A stretch of 64,000 nucleotides of DNA from assembly GCF_001509475.1 (NCBI RefSeq), contig NZ_LLZG01000187.1:19568-83567 (forward strand), in the 5' to 3' direction. The notes under the pieces were generated by a model that saw only the letters and a program-made list of their open reading frames with translations, was not told where the DNA came from and did not search any database. Positions 24,274-32,002 of the stretch are shown in pieces. Origin of the DNA: Streptomyces regalis. GTDB taxonomy: Bacteria > Actinomycetota > Actinomycetes > Streptomycetales > Streptomycetaceae. Made by a program: the position numbers and the translations under genes. The first letter of the stretch is position 1, and the number at the start of each line of letters is the position of its first letter.

Positions 24274-27200
24274 GTGGGCAGACACGCCCTGAGACGGGGC
24301 GGTCTCGCCGCCGCCGTCTCCTCGCTCGCGGTCGCCGTCGCGGCCGCGTCCGTCGTCGTCCTGTCGGAGGGCGGCGGCACCGCGGAAGCGGCCGAGGCCG
24401 GGACCACCACGATCACGCTGGTCGACCCCAGCTCCACCACACCGCGCACCGACCGCCCGTACGTCGCGGGCGACACCGGCTTCCTGCACCGGCAGACCGG
24501 CAAGGACGGGCTGCTGTGGACCGACTACGCCACCGGCAGGAGCGTCACGGTCGAGAACGCCGCCGGCGTCTACACCCCGGGAACCGGCTGCACCTACATC
24601 GGCTCCACGTGCTACAGCGCCTGGTACGGCTCGGACAGCGACCTGGTCGCCCTGCCGACCGGCACCGGCGACGCGTACGCCACCTTCTGGGACCCGGCGA
24701 CGGCCACCTCCAGGAAGGTGAGCTGGAACGGCTCCCTCCAGTACGGCCAGGGCTCCTACCGAGCCCTTGCCGGCGACACGATCGTCACCACCAACTCCCT
24801 GATCGACAAGGTCGACGGTGCGTGGCGGGTCCGCAGGGTGACCGGTGACGCGACGAACGTGTCGGCCGGGGACGTCCTCGGCGCCGACTCCTCCGGTGTG
24901 TTCGTGTCGAACAGCACCTTCGGCTCGCTCCACTACATCGACATCGAGTCGGCCGTGAACACCAAGGTCTTCGCGGACGCCACCACCAACTCGACGTTCC
25001 TGATGAGCGCGGACCGCGTCGGCTGGTACTACAACGGCACCGCCGAACTGCACCTGAAGTCCCGTACCGACCTCACCGCCGCCGAGCAGGTCGTCACGCT
25101 GCCGTCGCACCCGGGCGCGCTCGACGGCGACCCGGTCCTGGTCGGCGACTGGCTGCTGCTGCCGCTGTCCTCCAGCGACCTCGGCTCGAAGCTCCTCGCG
25201 GTCAACGTCACCGACCCCTCGGTGCAGCAGACCCTGCTGGCGAGAGCCGGCGAGTACACGCTGGCGGCCGGTGACGGAAGCGCCCTCGTCTCCGGCGGCA
25301 CCGGCGCCACCGACTGGTGGGTGCAGCGGGTGAGCCAGGCCGAGGACGGCACGCTGAAGCTGGCGAAGGTCCAGCAGGCTCCGGCGGTGGAGAACGCCAA
25401 GACGGGCCTCGCGCTCAGCCGCGGCCGCCTGCGCGTCGCCGAGGACGACCCCGACACCGCCGCGCACCTCACGTCCGTGCGCACCCTCACCACCAACGGC
25501 TCCACCGAGCTGACGGCATCGGACGCCACGGAGAGCGGCAAGGTCTACAGCCCCGTATGCCCGTACGCCGGCACCGCTTGCGCGGCGCTGTGGGGGAACC
25601 TCGCCGCCGAGGACGTCTACCTCGGCAACTATTACTACGACGCGGAGCTGAAGCAGGACCGGCTGGTCGCCATCGGCGGCCATGAGCTGGAGTTCGGCAC
25701 CACGGGCGGCTCGATCGTCGACGCCGGCGACGACTACGCCGTCTACAACTCGGGCGGCACCACCCCGGCGCAGTACGTCGGCGAGTTCGGCCAGGGCCAG
25801 AAGCTGAAGCGGTCCGTGCGTGCCGCCGCCCTGAACGGCTCCACCCTCTGGAGCGCCACCACCACCGCCGGCACGCTCACCTCGTACAGCATCCCGCTGG
25901 CGAAGACGCTCACCACGGTGAGCGTCCCGGGCCTGGCCTGCGTGCCGAGCGAACTCCAGGCGGCGGGCCGCTGGGTGTACTGGGCGTGCGGCACGGGCTC
26001 GGCGGGCGTGTACGACACCAAGGCGGGTACGTCGACGGCGGTCACCCCCGGTGACGTGCTCCTCGGCGACGGCTTCACCGTCCGCCACGACCACACCGCG
26101 GGAACGCTGGTCCTCACCGAGGCGGCCACCGGCACCACCCGGGTGATCGCCTCCGGACTGCCCGACAAGGGCCTGACTGTGGACCGCCGCTACCGCTGGA
26201 CGGTCGACGAGTACACCGGCCTGGTCGCCTGGTTCGACGACTACGAGCGCACCCACGTCACCACCACCGGCATCGCCCCGTCCTCGATGACGGCCTTCAA
26301 GACGACGCTGGCGGGCGACAACGTGTACCCGAACGTGCCCTTCGAGGGCCGCTGGGTGCTGTCCCGCCCGGCCACCTCCTGGTCGCTCACCCTCACCTCC
26401 GTCCAGAGCGGCGCGAACGGCAAGGGGACCCGGACGATCACCGGCGGCGCGACCGCGGAGCTGGTGTCGGTGACCTGGAACGGCAAGACGGCGAGCGGGA
26501 GTTACTTCCCCACCGGCCACTTCACCTGGGCGCTGAAGGCCACCGGCCTGGGCACCTCCACAGCGAACACGGTCTCCACCGGCAAGGGCTATCTCCTGCG
26601 AGGAGCCGCTGTCCGGCACGACTACGCCAGCCCCGACGGCCCCGACGGCCGCGGCGACCTGCTCACCCTCAACTCCTCCGGCGGCCTGACGATCCACGCC
26701 GGCACCGGCACCGGCAAGTTCAGCGACAAGAACACCGGCACCGGCTGGCCGACGACCGTCACGGTGATCCCGTTCGGCGACCTGAGCGGTGACCGCTGCA
26801 ACGACGTCCTCGTGCGCTACAGCAGCGGGGCGCTGCGCCTGTACAAGCCGGGCTGCGGGGCGGCGGTCAAGCCGTCGACGTCGTACACGACCCTCGCGAC
26901 CAGCGGCTGGACGCAGTACAACGCGCTCACCTCGCCCGGCGACGTGAGCGGGGACGGGCGGCCGGACCTCATCGCGCGCAACTCCTCCACCGGGGCCGTG
27001 TACCTCTACAAGGGCACCAGCGACGGCAAGCTGTCGTCCCGCGTAAAGCTCTACGACAACTGGAAGGGCTACAAGAAGATCGTCGGCGTCGGCGACATCA
27101 CCGGCGACGGCAAGGCGGATCTCCTGGCCCAGGACACGTCCAACAACCTCTACCGCTACAACGGCAAGGGCGACGGCACCTTCGCCGCCCGAGTGAAGGT

Positions 27201-27390
27201 GTTCGCCAACTGGGGCGGCAGCTACAACGCCGTCGTCGGCGTCGGCGACATCACCGACGACGGCCGGCCGGACCTCGTCTCCCGCGACACCAGCGGCAAC
27301 GTGTGGCGCAACAGCGGCAACGGCAAGGGATCGTTCGGCTCCCGTACGAAGATCGCCACCGGGTGGGGCGGCTACAAGTCCCTGTCCTAG
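24274..27390 (+). CDS. Large secreted protein with C-terminal FG-GAP/VCBS repeats
   Basis: About 1,038 residues. Signal peptide GGLAAAVSSLAVAVAAASVVVLS, then a long beta-rich region (about 40-800) with propeller-like strands and Cys-containing loops (GCTYIGSTCY, CPYAGTACAALWG, LACVPSE). At the C-terminus are four FG-GAP-type calcium-binding repeats: GDLSGDRCNDVLVRY, GDVSGDGRPDLIARN, GDITGDGKADLLAQD and GDITDDGRPDLVSRD. GTG at 24274 is preferred because GGGAGGG precedes it by 7-8 bases and the signal peptide follows; a GTG at 24235 is in frame. Such proteins bind surfaces or ligands outside the cell; no enzyme motif is seen. A strong hairpin ends the gene. Confidence 0.85.
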   Translation: MGRHALRRGGLAAAVSSLAVAVAAASVVVLSEGGGTAEAAEAGTTTITLVDPSSTTPRTDRPYVAGDTGFLHRQTGKDGLLWTDYATGRSVTVENAAGVYTPGTGCTYIGSTCYSAWYGSDSDLVALPTGTGDAYATFWDPATATSRKVSWNGSLQYGQGSYRALAGDTIVTTNSLIDKVDGAWRVRRVTGDATNVSAGDVLGADSSGVFVSNSTFGSLHYIDIESAVNTKVFADATTNSTFLMSADRVGWYYNGTAELHLKSRTDLTAAEQVVTLPSHPGALDGDPVLVGDWLLLPLSSSDLGSKLLAVNVTDPSVQQTLLARAGEYTLAAGDGSALVSGGTGATDWWVQRVSQAEDGTLKLAKVQQAPAVENAKTGLALSRGRLRVAEDDPDTAAHLTSVRTLTTNGSTELTASDATESGKVYSPVCPYAGTACAALWGNLAAEDVYLGNYYYDAELKQDRLVAIGGHELEFGTTGGSIVDAGDDYAVYNSGGTTPAQYVGEFGQGQKLKRSVRAAALNGSTLWSATTTAGTLTSYSIPLAKTLTTVSVPGLACVPSELQAAGRWVYWACGTGSAGVYDTKAGTSTAVTPGDVLLGDGFTVRHDHTAGTLVLTEAATGTTRVIASGLPDKGLTVDRRYRWTVDEYTGLVAWFDDYERTHVTTTGIAPSSMTAFKTTLAGDNVYPNVPFEGRWVLSRPATSWSLTLTSVQSGANGKGTRTITGGATAELVSVTWNGKTASGSYFPTGHFTWALKATGLGTSTANTVSTGKGYLLRGAAVRHDYASPDGPDGRGDLLTLNSSGGLTIHAGTGTGKFSDKNTGTGWPTTVTVIPFGDLSGDRCNDVLVRYSSGALRLYKPGCGAAVKPSTSYTTLATSGWTQYNALTSPGDVSGDGRPDLIARNSSTGAVYLYKGTSDGKLSSRVKLYDNWKGYKKIVGVGDITGDGKADLLAQDTSNNLYRYNGKGDGTFAARVKVFANWGGSYNAVVGVGDITDDGRPDLVSRDTSGNVWRNSGNGKGSFGSRTKIATGWGGYKSLS

Positions 27391-27409
27391 ACAGGTGGTT
27401 CACCAACCG

Positions 27410-27442
27410 AGGCGCCCGGGGTTCCCGTGATCCCGGGCGCCT
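27410..27442 (+). terminator. Hairpin terminator after the first FG-GAP gene
   Basis: Perfect 11-bp stem AGGCGCCCGGG (27410-27420) with CCCGGGCGCCT (27432-27442), 11-base loop, followed by tttaca. Confidence 0.85.
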
Positions 27443-27482
27443 TTACACTTCACGCGTGATGGATGGGGTGGGAGGGGATCAC

Positions 27483-28889
27483 ATGCGTAGATGGGGTGTG
27501 GCCGCGTTCGTGGCCGCGGGATTGACGATGGGCACGTTGCTGCCGGCCGTACCGGCGGCCGCGGTGCACGGCGGGGTGCCGGGCGACTTCAACGGCGATG
27601 GCTACAAGGACGCCGTCCTGCCCGCACCGGGGGCGAATGTGTCCGGCAAGGAGGCGGCCGGGGCAGTGATCGTGCTGTACGGCTCCTCGTCCGGCCTGGC
27701 GGCGAGCCGCCGCAAGACGATCACACAGAACACCTCCGGGGTGCCGGGCGCGGCCGAGGCGTACGACCGTTTCGGCGCAGCCACCGCGACGGCCGACCTG
27801 AACCGGGACGGGTACGCCGACCTGGTGGTGGGGTCGCCGTACGAGGACACGTCGAAGGGGACGAACTCCGGGGCGGTGACCGTCCTTTGGGGAAGCAGGA
27901 GCGGGCTGACGAGTGGGACGGATCTGCCGTCGCCGTCCGGCTCCCCGACCTACTACGGACAGGACATCGCCGCGCTCAGCACCGGCGGCGGCACCAAAAC
28001 CAGGGTGGTGGTGAGCGGTTACGACGCCTCCGTGCACATCGTGGGGCCCTTCTCCCGCACCGGCACCTTCGGCTCCGCCACGCTGAACATGGACACCGCT
28101 TCCGTCGAGTCCGTCGCGCTGGGCGACTTCGACGGGGACGCCGTCCCCGATCCGGCCGTGGCCGGCTCCCGGCTGGGCGACCTGAGCGGCGGCGAGGTCT
28201 ACACGCACCTCGCGTACGGCAACGAGCTGCAGGGTAACGGCCTCATCGTGGCCGCCGGCGACCTCAACGGCGACGGATACGCCGACCTCGTGGCCGGCGA
28301 CCCGGACGAGCCCGAAAAGGAGGGCGTGGACGGGGCGACGGGCGGCCGGGTCCTCGTCTGGTACGGCTCGGCGAGCGGCATCACGAAGGACACCGCGCCC
28401 GTCCAGATCACGCAGAACACCGCCGGAGTCCCCGGCGCGAGCGAGAGCGGCGACGCCTTCGGCGGCGCGCTGACCGTGGCCGACCTCAACCGGGACGGAC
28501 TCGCGGACATCGTGGTCGGGTCGCCGTACGAGGACCTCGCCAAGAACCGGGCCGGCCAGGTGACCGTGATCCCGGGCCGCTCCTCGGGCGCCCCCGGCAC
28601 CGGCTCGTACTCCTTCTCCCAGGACACGTCCGGCGTGCCGGGCGCCGCCGAGACCGACGACTTCTTCGGTACGACGGTCTCGGCCGGAGACGTGAACAAG
28701 GACGGCAGGCCGGAGCTGTTCGTCGGCGCGTCCGGCGAGAACAACTCCACCGGCGCGGTCTGGGTCTTCCCCGGCGGCTCCACGCGTCCGACGGCCGCCA
28801 ACAGCCGCGTGTTCACGGCGAACGCCGTCGGCCTCACCCAGCAGAACGGCACGCTCCTCGGCGGCAACGGGCTGCTCTGGGTCATCTGA
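27483..28889 (+). CDS. Secreted FG-GAP (integrin alpha-like) repeat protein
   Basis: A 468-residue secreted seven-bladed-propeller protein. Signal peptide MRRWGVAAFVAAGLTMGTLLPAVPAAA, then FG-GAP repeats with calcium loops DFNGDGYKD, DLNRDGYAD, DFDGDAVPD, DLNGDGYAD, DLNRDGLAD and DVNKDGRPE. These alternate with GAVTVLWGS-type strands and the repeated phrase ITQNT(S/A)GVPGA. Start ATG at 27483 has GGGAGGGG 5-8 bases upstream. It follows another FG-GAP gene but has its own ribosome site and sits behind that gene's terminator. The repeats were probably amplified within the gene. Role unknown; adhesion or extracellular binding is plausible. Confidence 0.88.
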   Translation: MRRWGVAAFVAAGLTMGTLLPAVPAAAVHGGVPGDFNGDGYKDAVLPAPGANVSGKEAAGAVIVLYGSSSGLAASRRKTITQNTSGVPGAAEAYDRFGAATATADLNRDGYADLVVGSPYEDTSKGTNSGAVTVLWGSRSGLTSGTDLPSPSGSPTYYGQDIAALSTGGGTKTRVVVSGYDASVHIVGPFSRTGTFGSATLNMDTASVESVALGDFDGDAVPDPAVAGSRLGDLSGGEVYTHLAYGNELQGNGLIVAAGDLNGDGYADLVAGDPDEPEKEGVDGATGGRVLVWYGSASGITKDTAPVQITQNTAGVPGASESGDAFGGALTVADLNRDGLADIVVGSPYEDLAKNRAGQVTVIPGRSSGAPGTGSYSFSQDTSGVPGAAETDDFFGTTVSAGDVNKDGRPELFVGASGENNSTGAVWVFPGGSTRPTAANSRVFTANAVGLTQQNGTLLGGNGLLWVI

Positions 28890-28967
28890 CCCCGGTCGTG
28901 TCCTTGAGGTAGCCGAAGAGGGTGGCCGCGCACTATGGAGTCCCTCCTTCCGGGTCAACGGGGTGAA

Positions 28968-29003
28968 GGGTGTGCGCACGTTACGTCCTCCGTACGCACA
29001 CCC
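28968..29003. terminator. Bidirectional hairpin between FG-GAP and dioxygenase genes
   Basis: Arms GGGTGTGCGCACG (28968-28980) and CGTACGCACACCC (28991-29003) pair over 13 bp with one C-A mismatch (G-U on the minus strand) and a 10-base loop, between convergent stops. Confidence 0.75.
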
Positions 29004-29008
29004 CCCTC

Positions 29009-29920
29009 TCAGGTGCCGGTGTTCGTGGCCTCGGGATCGACGCCCATCGTGAGCGTGGCCACGACACCCTTGGCGATGTCGTTCTTCTTGTACTTCAGCT
29101 TCAGCAGACCGCCCTCAGTGCCGTTGTCCGGGTAGATCGTGTCCTCGTCGAGGGTGGTGCGGGTCGCGGTGTTGGTGGAGTACGGCTCGACCTCGGCGGA
29201 GGCCAGCACCGACTCCTCGTCGAAGAAGAGCTGACCGGTGTGACAGGTGTTGCCGCCCTCGTAGCCGGCGTCCGTCCACTCGCCGCCCACGTGCACCTTG
29301 GTGTGGATATGCACACAACGGCCCTGGTACCAGCCCGGGAAGACGGTCCGGAAGACGACCTCGCCCCTCTTGTCCGTCTTCCAGGTGCCGCGCAGATAGC
29401 GCTCGTCGTCGGTCGGCTCCTCGTGGACGCCGCCTCCGCCGCCCGGCGCACCTGTCGGCTCCCCGGACGGGGGCTCGCCCGTCGGCTCACCGGACGGCGG
29501 CGTACCGCCCCCGCCCCCGCCACCACCGCCGCTGCCCATCGCCTCGTAGCCCGAGTACACGCCCAGCGCGTTGCAGTGCCAGATGTCGACCGCGGCGTTC
29601 TTGAGGGGCTTGCAGGTCTCGGAGTCGATCACCTTGAGGCGGAGGGTGAGTGCAATGCCCTCTTCGTCCTCGGTGACGTCCTGGCGGAGCTTGTCCGCGT
29701 CGATGTAGTAGGGGCCCTCGGTCGTCTCGGAGGTCAGCTTGTAGCAGACCTCGGCAGCGCTGGTGGAGGCGGTATTTTTCTCCTCGCCGGCGAAGGCACC
29801 GGCCGCGAGCGTGCCGCCCACGCCCACCGCGGCCACGGCGCCCGCACCCGCCACGACGACCTTACGGCGTGTCAGATCCCGCTTGTGTTTCGGCCCTTGG
29901 GCCGTCTGGTTTCCCGTCAT
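29009..29920 (-). CDS. Secreted intradiol ring-cleavage dioxygenase-fold protein, Tat-type signal
   Basis: A 303-residue protein. The Tat signal TRRKVVVAGAGAVAAVGVGG lies at residues about 17-36, and the catalytic domain has all four ferric-iron ligands of the intradiol family in order: Tyr in DIWHCNALGVYSGY, Tyr in FPGWYQGR and the two His of VHIHTKV. TEGPYYID near the start is also typical. A Gly/Pro/Glu-rich insertion (GGGGGGGGG, then SGEPTGEPPSGEPTG) interrupts the core after the first Tyr and probably forms a flexible surface loop. Known relatives act on catechols or protocatechuate, but exported Streptomyces members are not part of the beta-ketoadipate pathway. A second family member lies at 39168. 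Confidence 0.88.
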   Translation of the reverse strand: MTGNQTAQGPKHKRDLTRRKVVVAGAGAVAAVGVGGTLAAGAFAGEEKNTASTSAAEVCYKLTSETTEGPYYIDADKLRQDVTEDEEGIALTLRLKVIDSETCKPLKNAAVDIWHCNALGVYSGYEAMGSGGGGGGGGGTPPSGEPTGEPPSGEPTGAPGGGGGVHEEPTDDERYLRGTWKTDKRGEVVFRTVFPGWYQGRCVHIHTKVHVGGEWTDAGYEGGNTCHTGQLFFDEESVLASAEVEPYSTNTATRTTLDEDTIYPDNGTEGGLLKLKYKKNDIAKGVVATLTMGVDPEATNTGT

Positions 29921-29991
29921 GGGCAGGGAAATTAGGGACCGCGCCTGTCAGGACCATGGGTAAGAGCTGGGTGAGAGCCCTGCATACGAAA

Positions 29992-30020
29992 GTGGCTCGG
30001 AACCATCGGTTCCGAGCCAC
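29992..30020 (-). terminator. aspS terminator
   Basis: Perfect 13-bp stem GTGGCTCGGAACC (29992-30004) with GGTTCCGAGCCAC (30008-30020) and a 3-base loop, 16 bases after the aspS stop. Read on the minus strand it is followed by TTTCG. Confidence 0.9.
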
Positions 30021-30035
30021 CCCGCGCGCTGACGA

Positions 30036-31799
30036 TTACTTCGGCTGCGGCTTGCGCACCGACAAGTGCAGCTCCTTCAGCCGCGCCTCCTCCAGCTCCG
30101 TCGGCGCGCCCATCATCAGGTCCTGGGCGTTGCCGTTGAGCGGGAAGGCGATGGTCTCGCGGATGTTGGGCTCGTCGGCGAGGAGCATGACGATGCGGTC
30201 GACGCCGGGGGCGATGCCGCCGTGCGGCGGGGCGCCGAAGCGGAAGGCGCGCAGCATGCCGGCGAACTTCTCCTCGACGGTCTCACGGTCGTAGCCCGCG
30301 ATCTCGAAGGCCTTGAGCATGATCTCCGGCTCGTGGTTCCGGATCGCGCCGGAGGACAGCTCGACACCGTTGCAGACGATGTCGTACTGCCAGCCCAGGA
30401 TGTCCAGCGGGTCCTGGGTCTCCAGGGCCTCCAGGCCGCCCTGCGGCATGGAGAACGGGTTGTGCGAGAAGTCGATCGCGCCGGTCTCCTCGTCCTTCTC
30501 GTACATCGGGAAGTCGACGATCCAGCAGAACCGGAAGACGCCCTCCTCGAAGTGCCCGGCACGCTTGGCGGCCTCGACGCGCACCGCGCCCATGATCTTC
30601 GAGACCTCGTCGAACTCGCCCGCGCCGAAGAAGACGGCGTGACCGGCGGCCAGCGAGAGCCGCTTGGTCAGCTCGGCGACGTTCTCCTCTGTGAGGAACT
30701 TCGCGATCGGGCCGGAGAGCGAACCGTCCTCGGCGACCCGGACCCAGGCCAGGCCCTTCGCCCCCTGCGAGACCGCGAAGTCACCGAGCTGGTCGAAGAA
30801 CTTCCGGGGCTGCGCGGAGACGTCCGGCACCGGCAGGGCACGCACGTGCTTGCCGGCGAAGGCCTTGAACTCCGAGCCCTCGAAGATGTCGGTGATGTCG
30901 ACGAGCTCCAGCTGGGCGCGCAGGTCCGGCTTGTCGGAGCCGTACTTCAGCATCGCCTCGCGGAACGGGATCCGCGGGAAGGGGGAGGTGACGTGGCGGC
31001 CGTTGCCGAACTCCTCGAACAGCTCGGTCATCAGCTTCTCGACGGGCTGGAAGACGTCTTCCTGCTCGACGAAGCTCATCTCGATGTCGAGCTGGTAGAA
31101 CTCGCCCGGCGAGCGGTCCGCACGCGCGTCCTCGTCACGGAAGCAGGGCGCGATCTGGAAGTAGCGGTCGAAGCCCGAGATCATCAGCAGCTGCTTGAAC
31201 TGCTGCGGGGCCTGCGGAAGGGCGTAGAACTTGCCCGGGTGCAGACGGGAGGGGACGACGAAGTCGCGGGCGCCCTCGGGGGAGGTGGCGGACAGGATCG
31301 GCGTCGCCATCTCGTTGAAGCCCAGCGCCGTCATCTTGTGCCGGATCGCCGAGATGACCGCCGTACGCAGCAGGATGTTCTTGTGCATGCGCTCGCGGCG
31401 CAGGTCGAGGAAGCGGTACTCCAGGCGCCGCTCCTCGTTGACCCCGTCCTCGGTGTTGATCGTGAAGGGCAGCGGGGCGGCCGCGCCGAGCAGCTCGACC
31501 TCGCCGACCTCGACCTCGATCTCGCCGGTCGGCAGGTCTGCGTTGATGTTCTCGGTGCCGCGGGAGACGACCTTGCCGTCGACGCGGACGGTCGACTCCT
31601 TGGACAGCTTGTCCAGGGCCTCGTACGCGGGCGTGCCGGGACGGGCGACGAGCTGCGTGATGCCGTAGTGGTCGCGCAGATCGATGAAGAGGATGCCGCC
31701 CAGGTCGCGCCGATTGTGCAGCCAGCCACTCAGCCGGACGTCGGTGCCGACGTCAGAGGAGCGGAGCTCGCCGCAGGTGTGGGACCTGTACCGATGCAT
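30036..31799 (-). CDS. aspS: Aspartyl-tRNA synthetase
   Basis: A 587-residue class II synthetase: N-terminal OB-fold anticodon-binding domain (residues about 1-105, [23 protein letters not shown]), then the catalytic core with [17 protein letters not shown], motif 2 in [19 protein letters not shown], the bacterial insertion (GAD) domain around 290-420, and motif 3 [14 protein letters not shown]. Length and layout match bacterial AspRS. It stands alone with its own hairpin terminator. A perfect parS palindrome lies 35 bases upstream of its start codon. Whether it is discriminating for tRNA-Asn cannot be told from this. Confidence 0.97.
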   Translation of the reverse strand: MHRYRSHTCGELRSSDVGTDVRLSGWLHNRRDLGGILFIDLRDHYGITQLVARPGTPAYEALDKLSKESTVRVDGKVVSRGTENINADLPTGEIEVEVGEVELLGAAAPLPFTINTEDGVNEERRLEYRFLDLRRERMHKNILLRTAVISAIRHKMTALGFNEMATPILSATSPEGARDFVVPSRLHPGKFYALPQAPQQFKQLLMISGFDRYFQIAPCFRDEDARADRSPGEFYQLDIEMSFVEQEDVFQPVEKLMTELFEEFGNGRHVTSPFPRIPFREAMLKYGSDKPDLRAQLELVDITDIFEGSEFKAFAGKHVRALPVPDVSAQPRKFFDQLGDFAVSQGAKGLAWVRVAEDGSLSGPIAKFLTEENVAELTKRLSLAAGHAVFFGAGEFDEVSKIMGAVRVEAAKRAGHFEEGVFRFCWIVDFPMYEKDEETGAIDFSHNPFSMPQGGLEALETQDPLDILGWQYDIVCNGVELSSGAIRNHEPEIMLKAFEIAGYDRETVEEKFAGMLRAFRFGAPPHGGIAPGVDRIVMLLADEPNIRETIAFPLNGNAQDLMMGAPTELEEARLKELHLSVRKPQPK

Positions 31800-31833
31800 C
31801 GTCGTTCATCCAGTCTTCGCGGATCGGGGGGCG

Positions 31834-31847
31834 TGTTTCACGTGAAA
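31834..31847. promoter_or_regulatory. parS site (ParB-binding centromere sequence)
   Basis: GTTTCACGTGAAAC is a perfect 14-bp palindrome identical to the Streptomyces parS consensus. It lies in the aspS upstream region. In the genus parS sites cluster around oriC and nucleate ParB for chromosome segregation during sporulation. Confidence 0.93.
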
Positions 31848-32002
31848 CTCTCCCCAAGCCTACCGGGGACCCCAAGATCGGCTCCCCACCATTTGACAGC
31901 ACCCGTGAGCACACCCGTGGGCACACCCGTGGCGCCCTTCCGACCGGATGCCCCGTACAGCTTCGGTGGCAGTGTGCGATCACCTCTTCTTACAGTGGGG
32001 CA

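Noticed and set aside
31800..32002. Replication origin near parS
   Set aside because: No cluster of DnaA boxes (TTGTCCACA-like) was seen; parS sites in Streptomyces are spread over a wide region around oriC.
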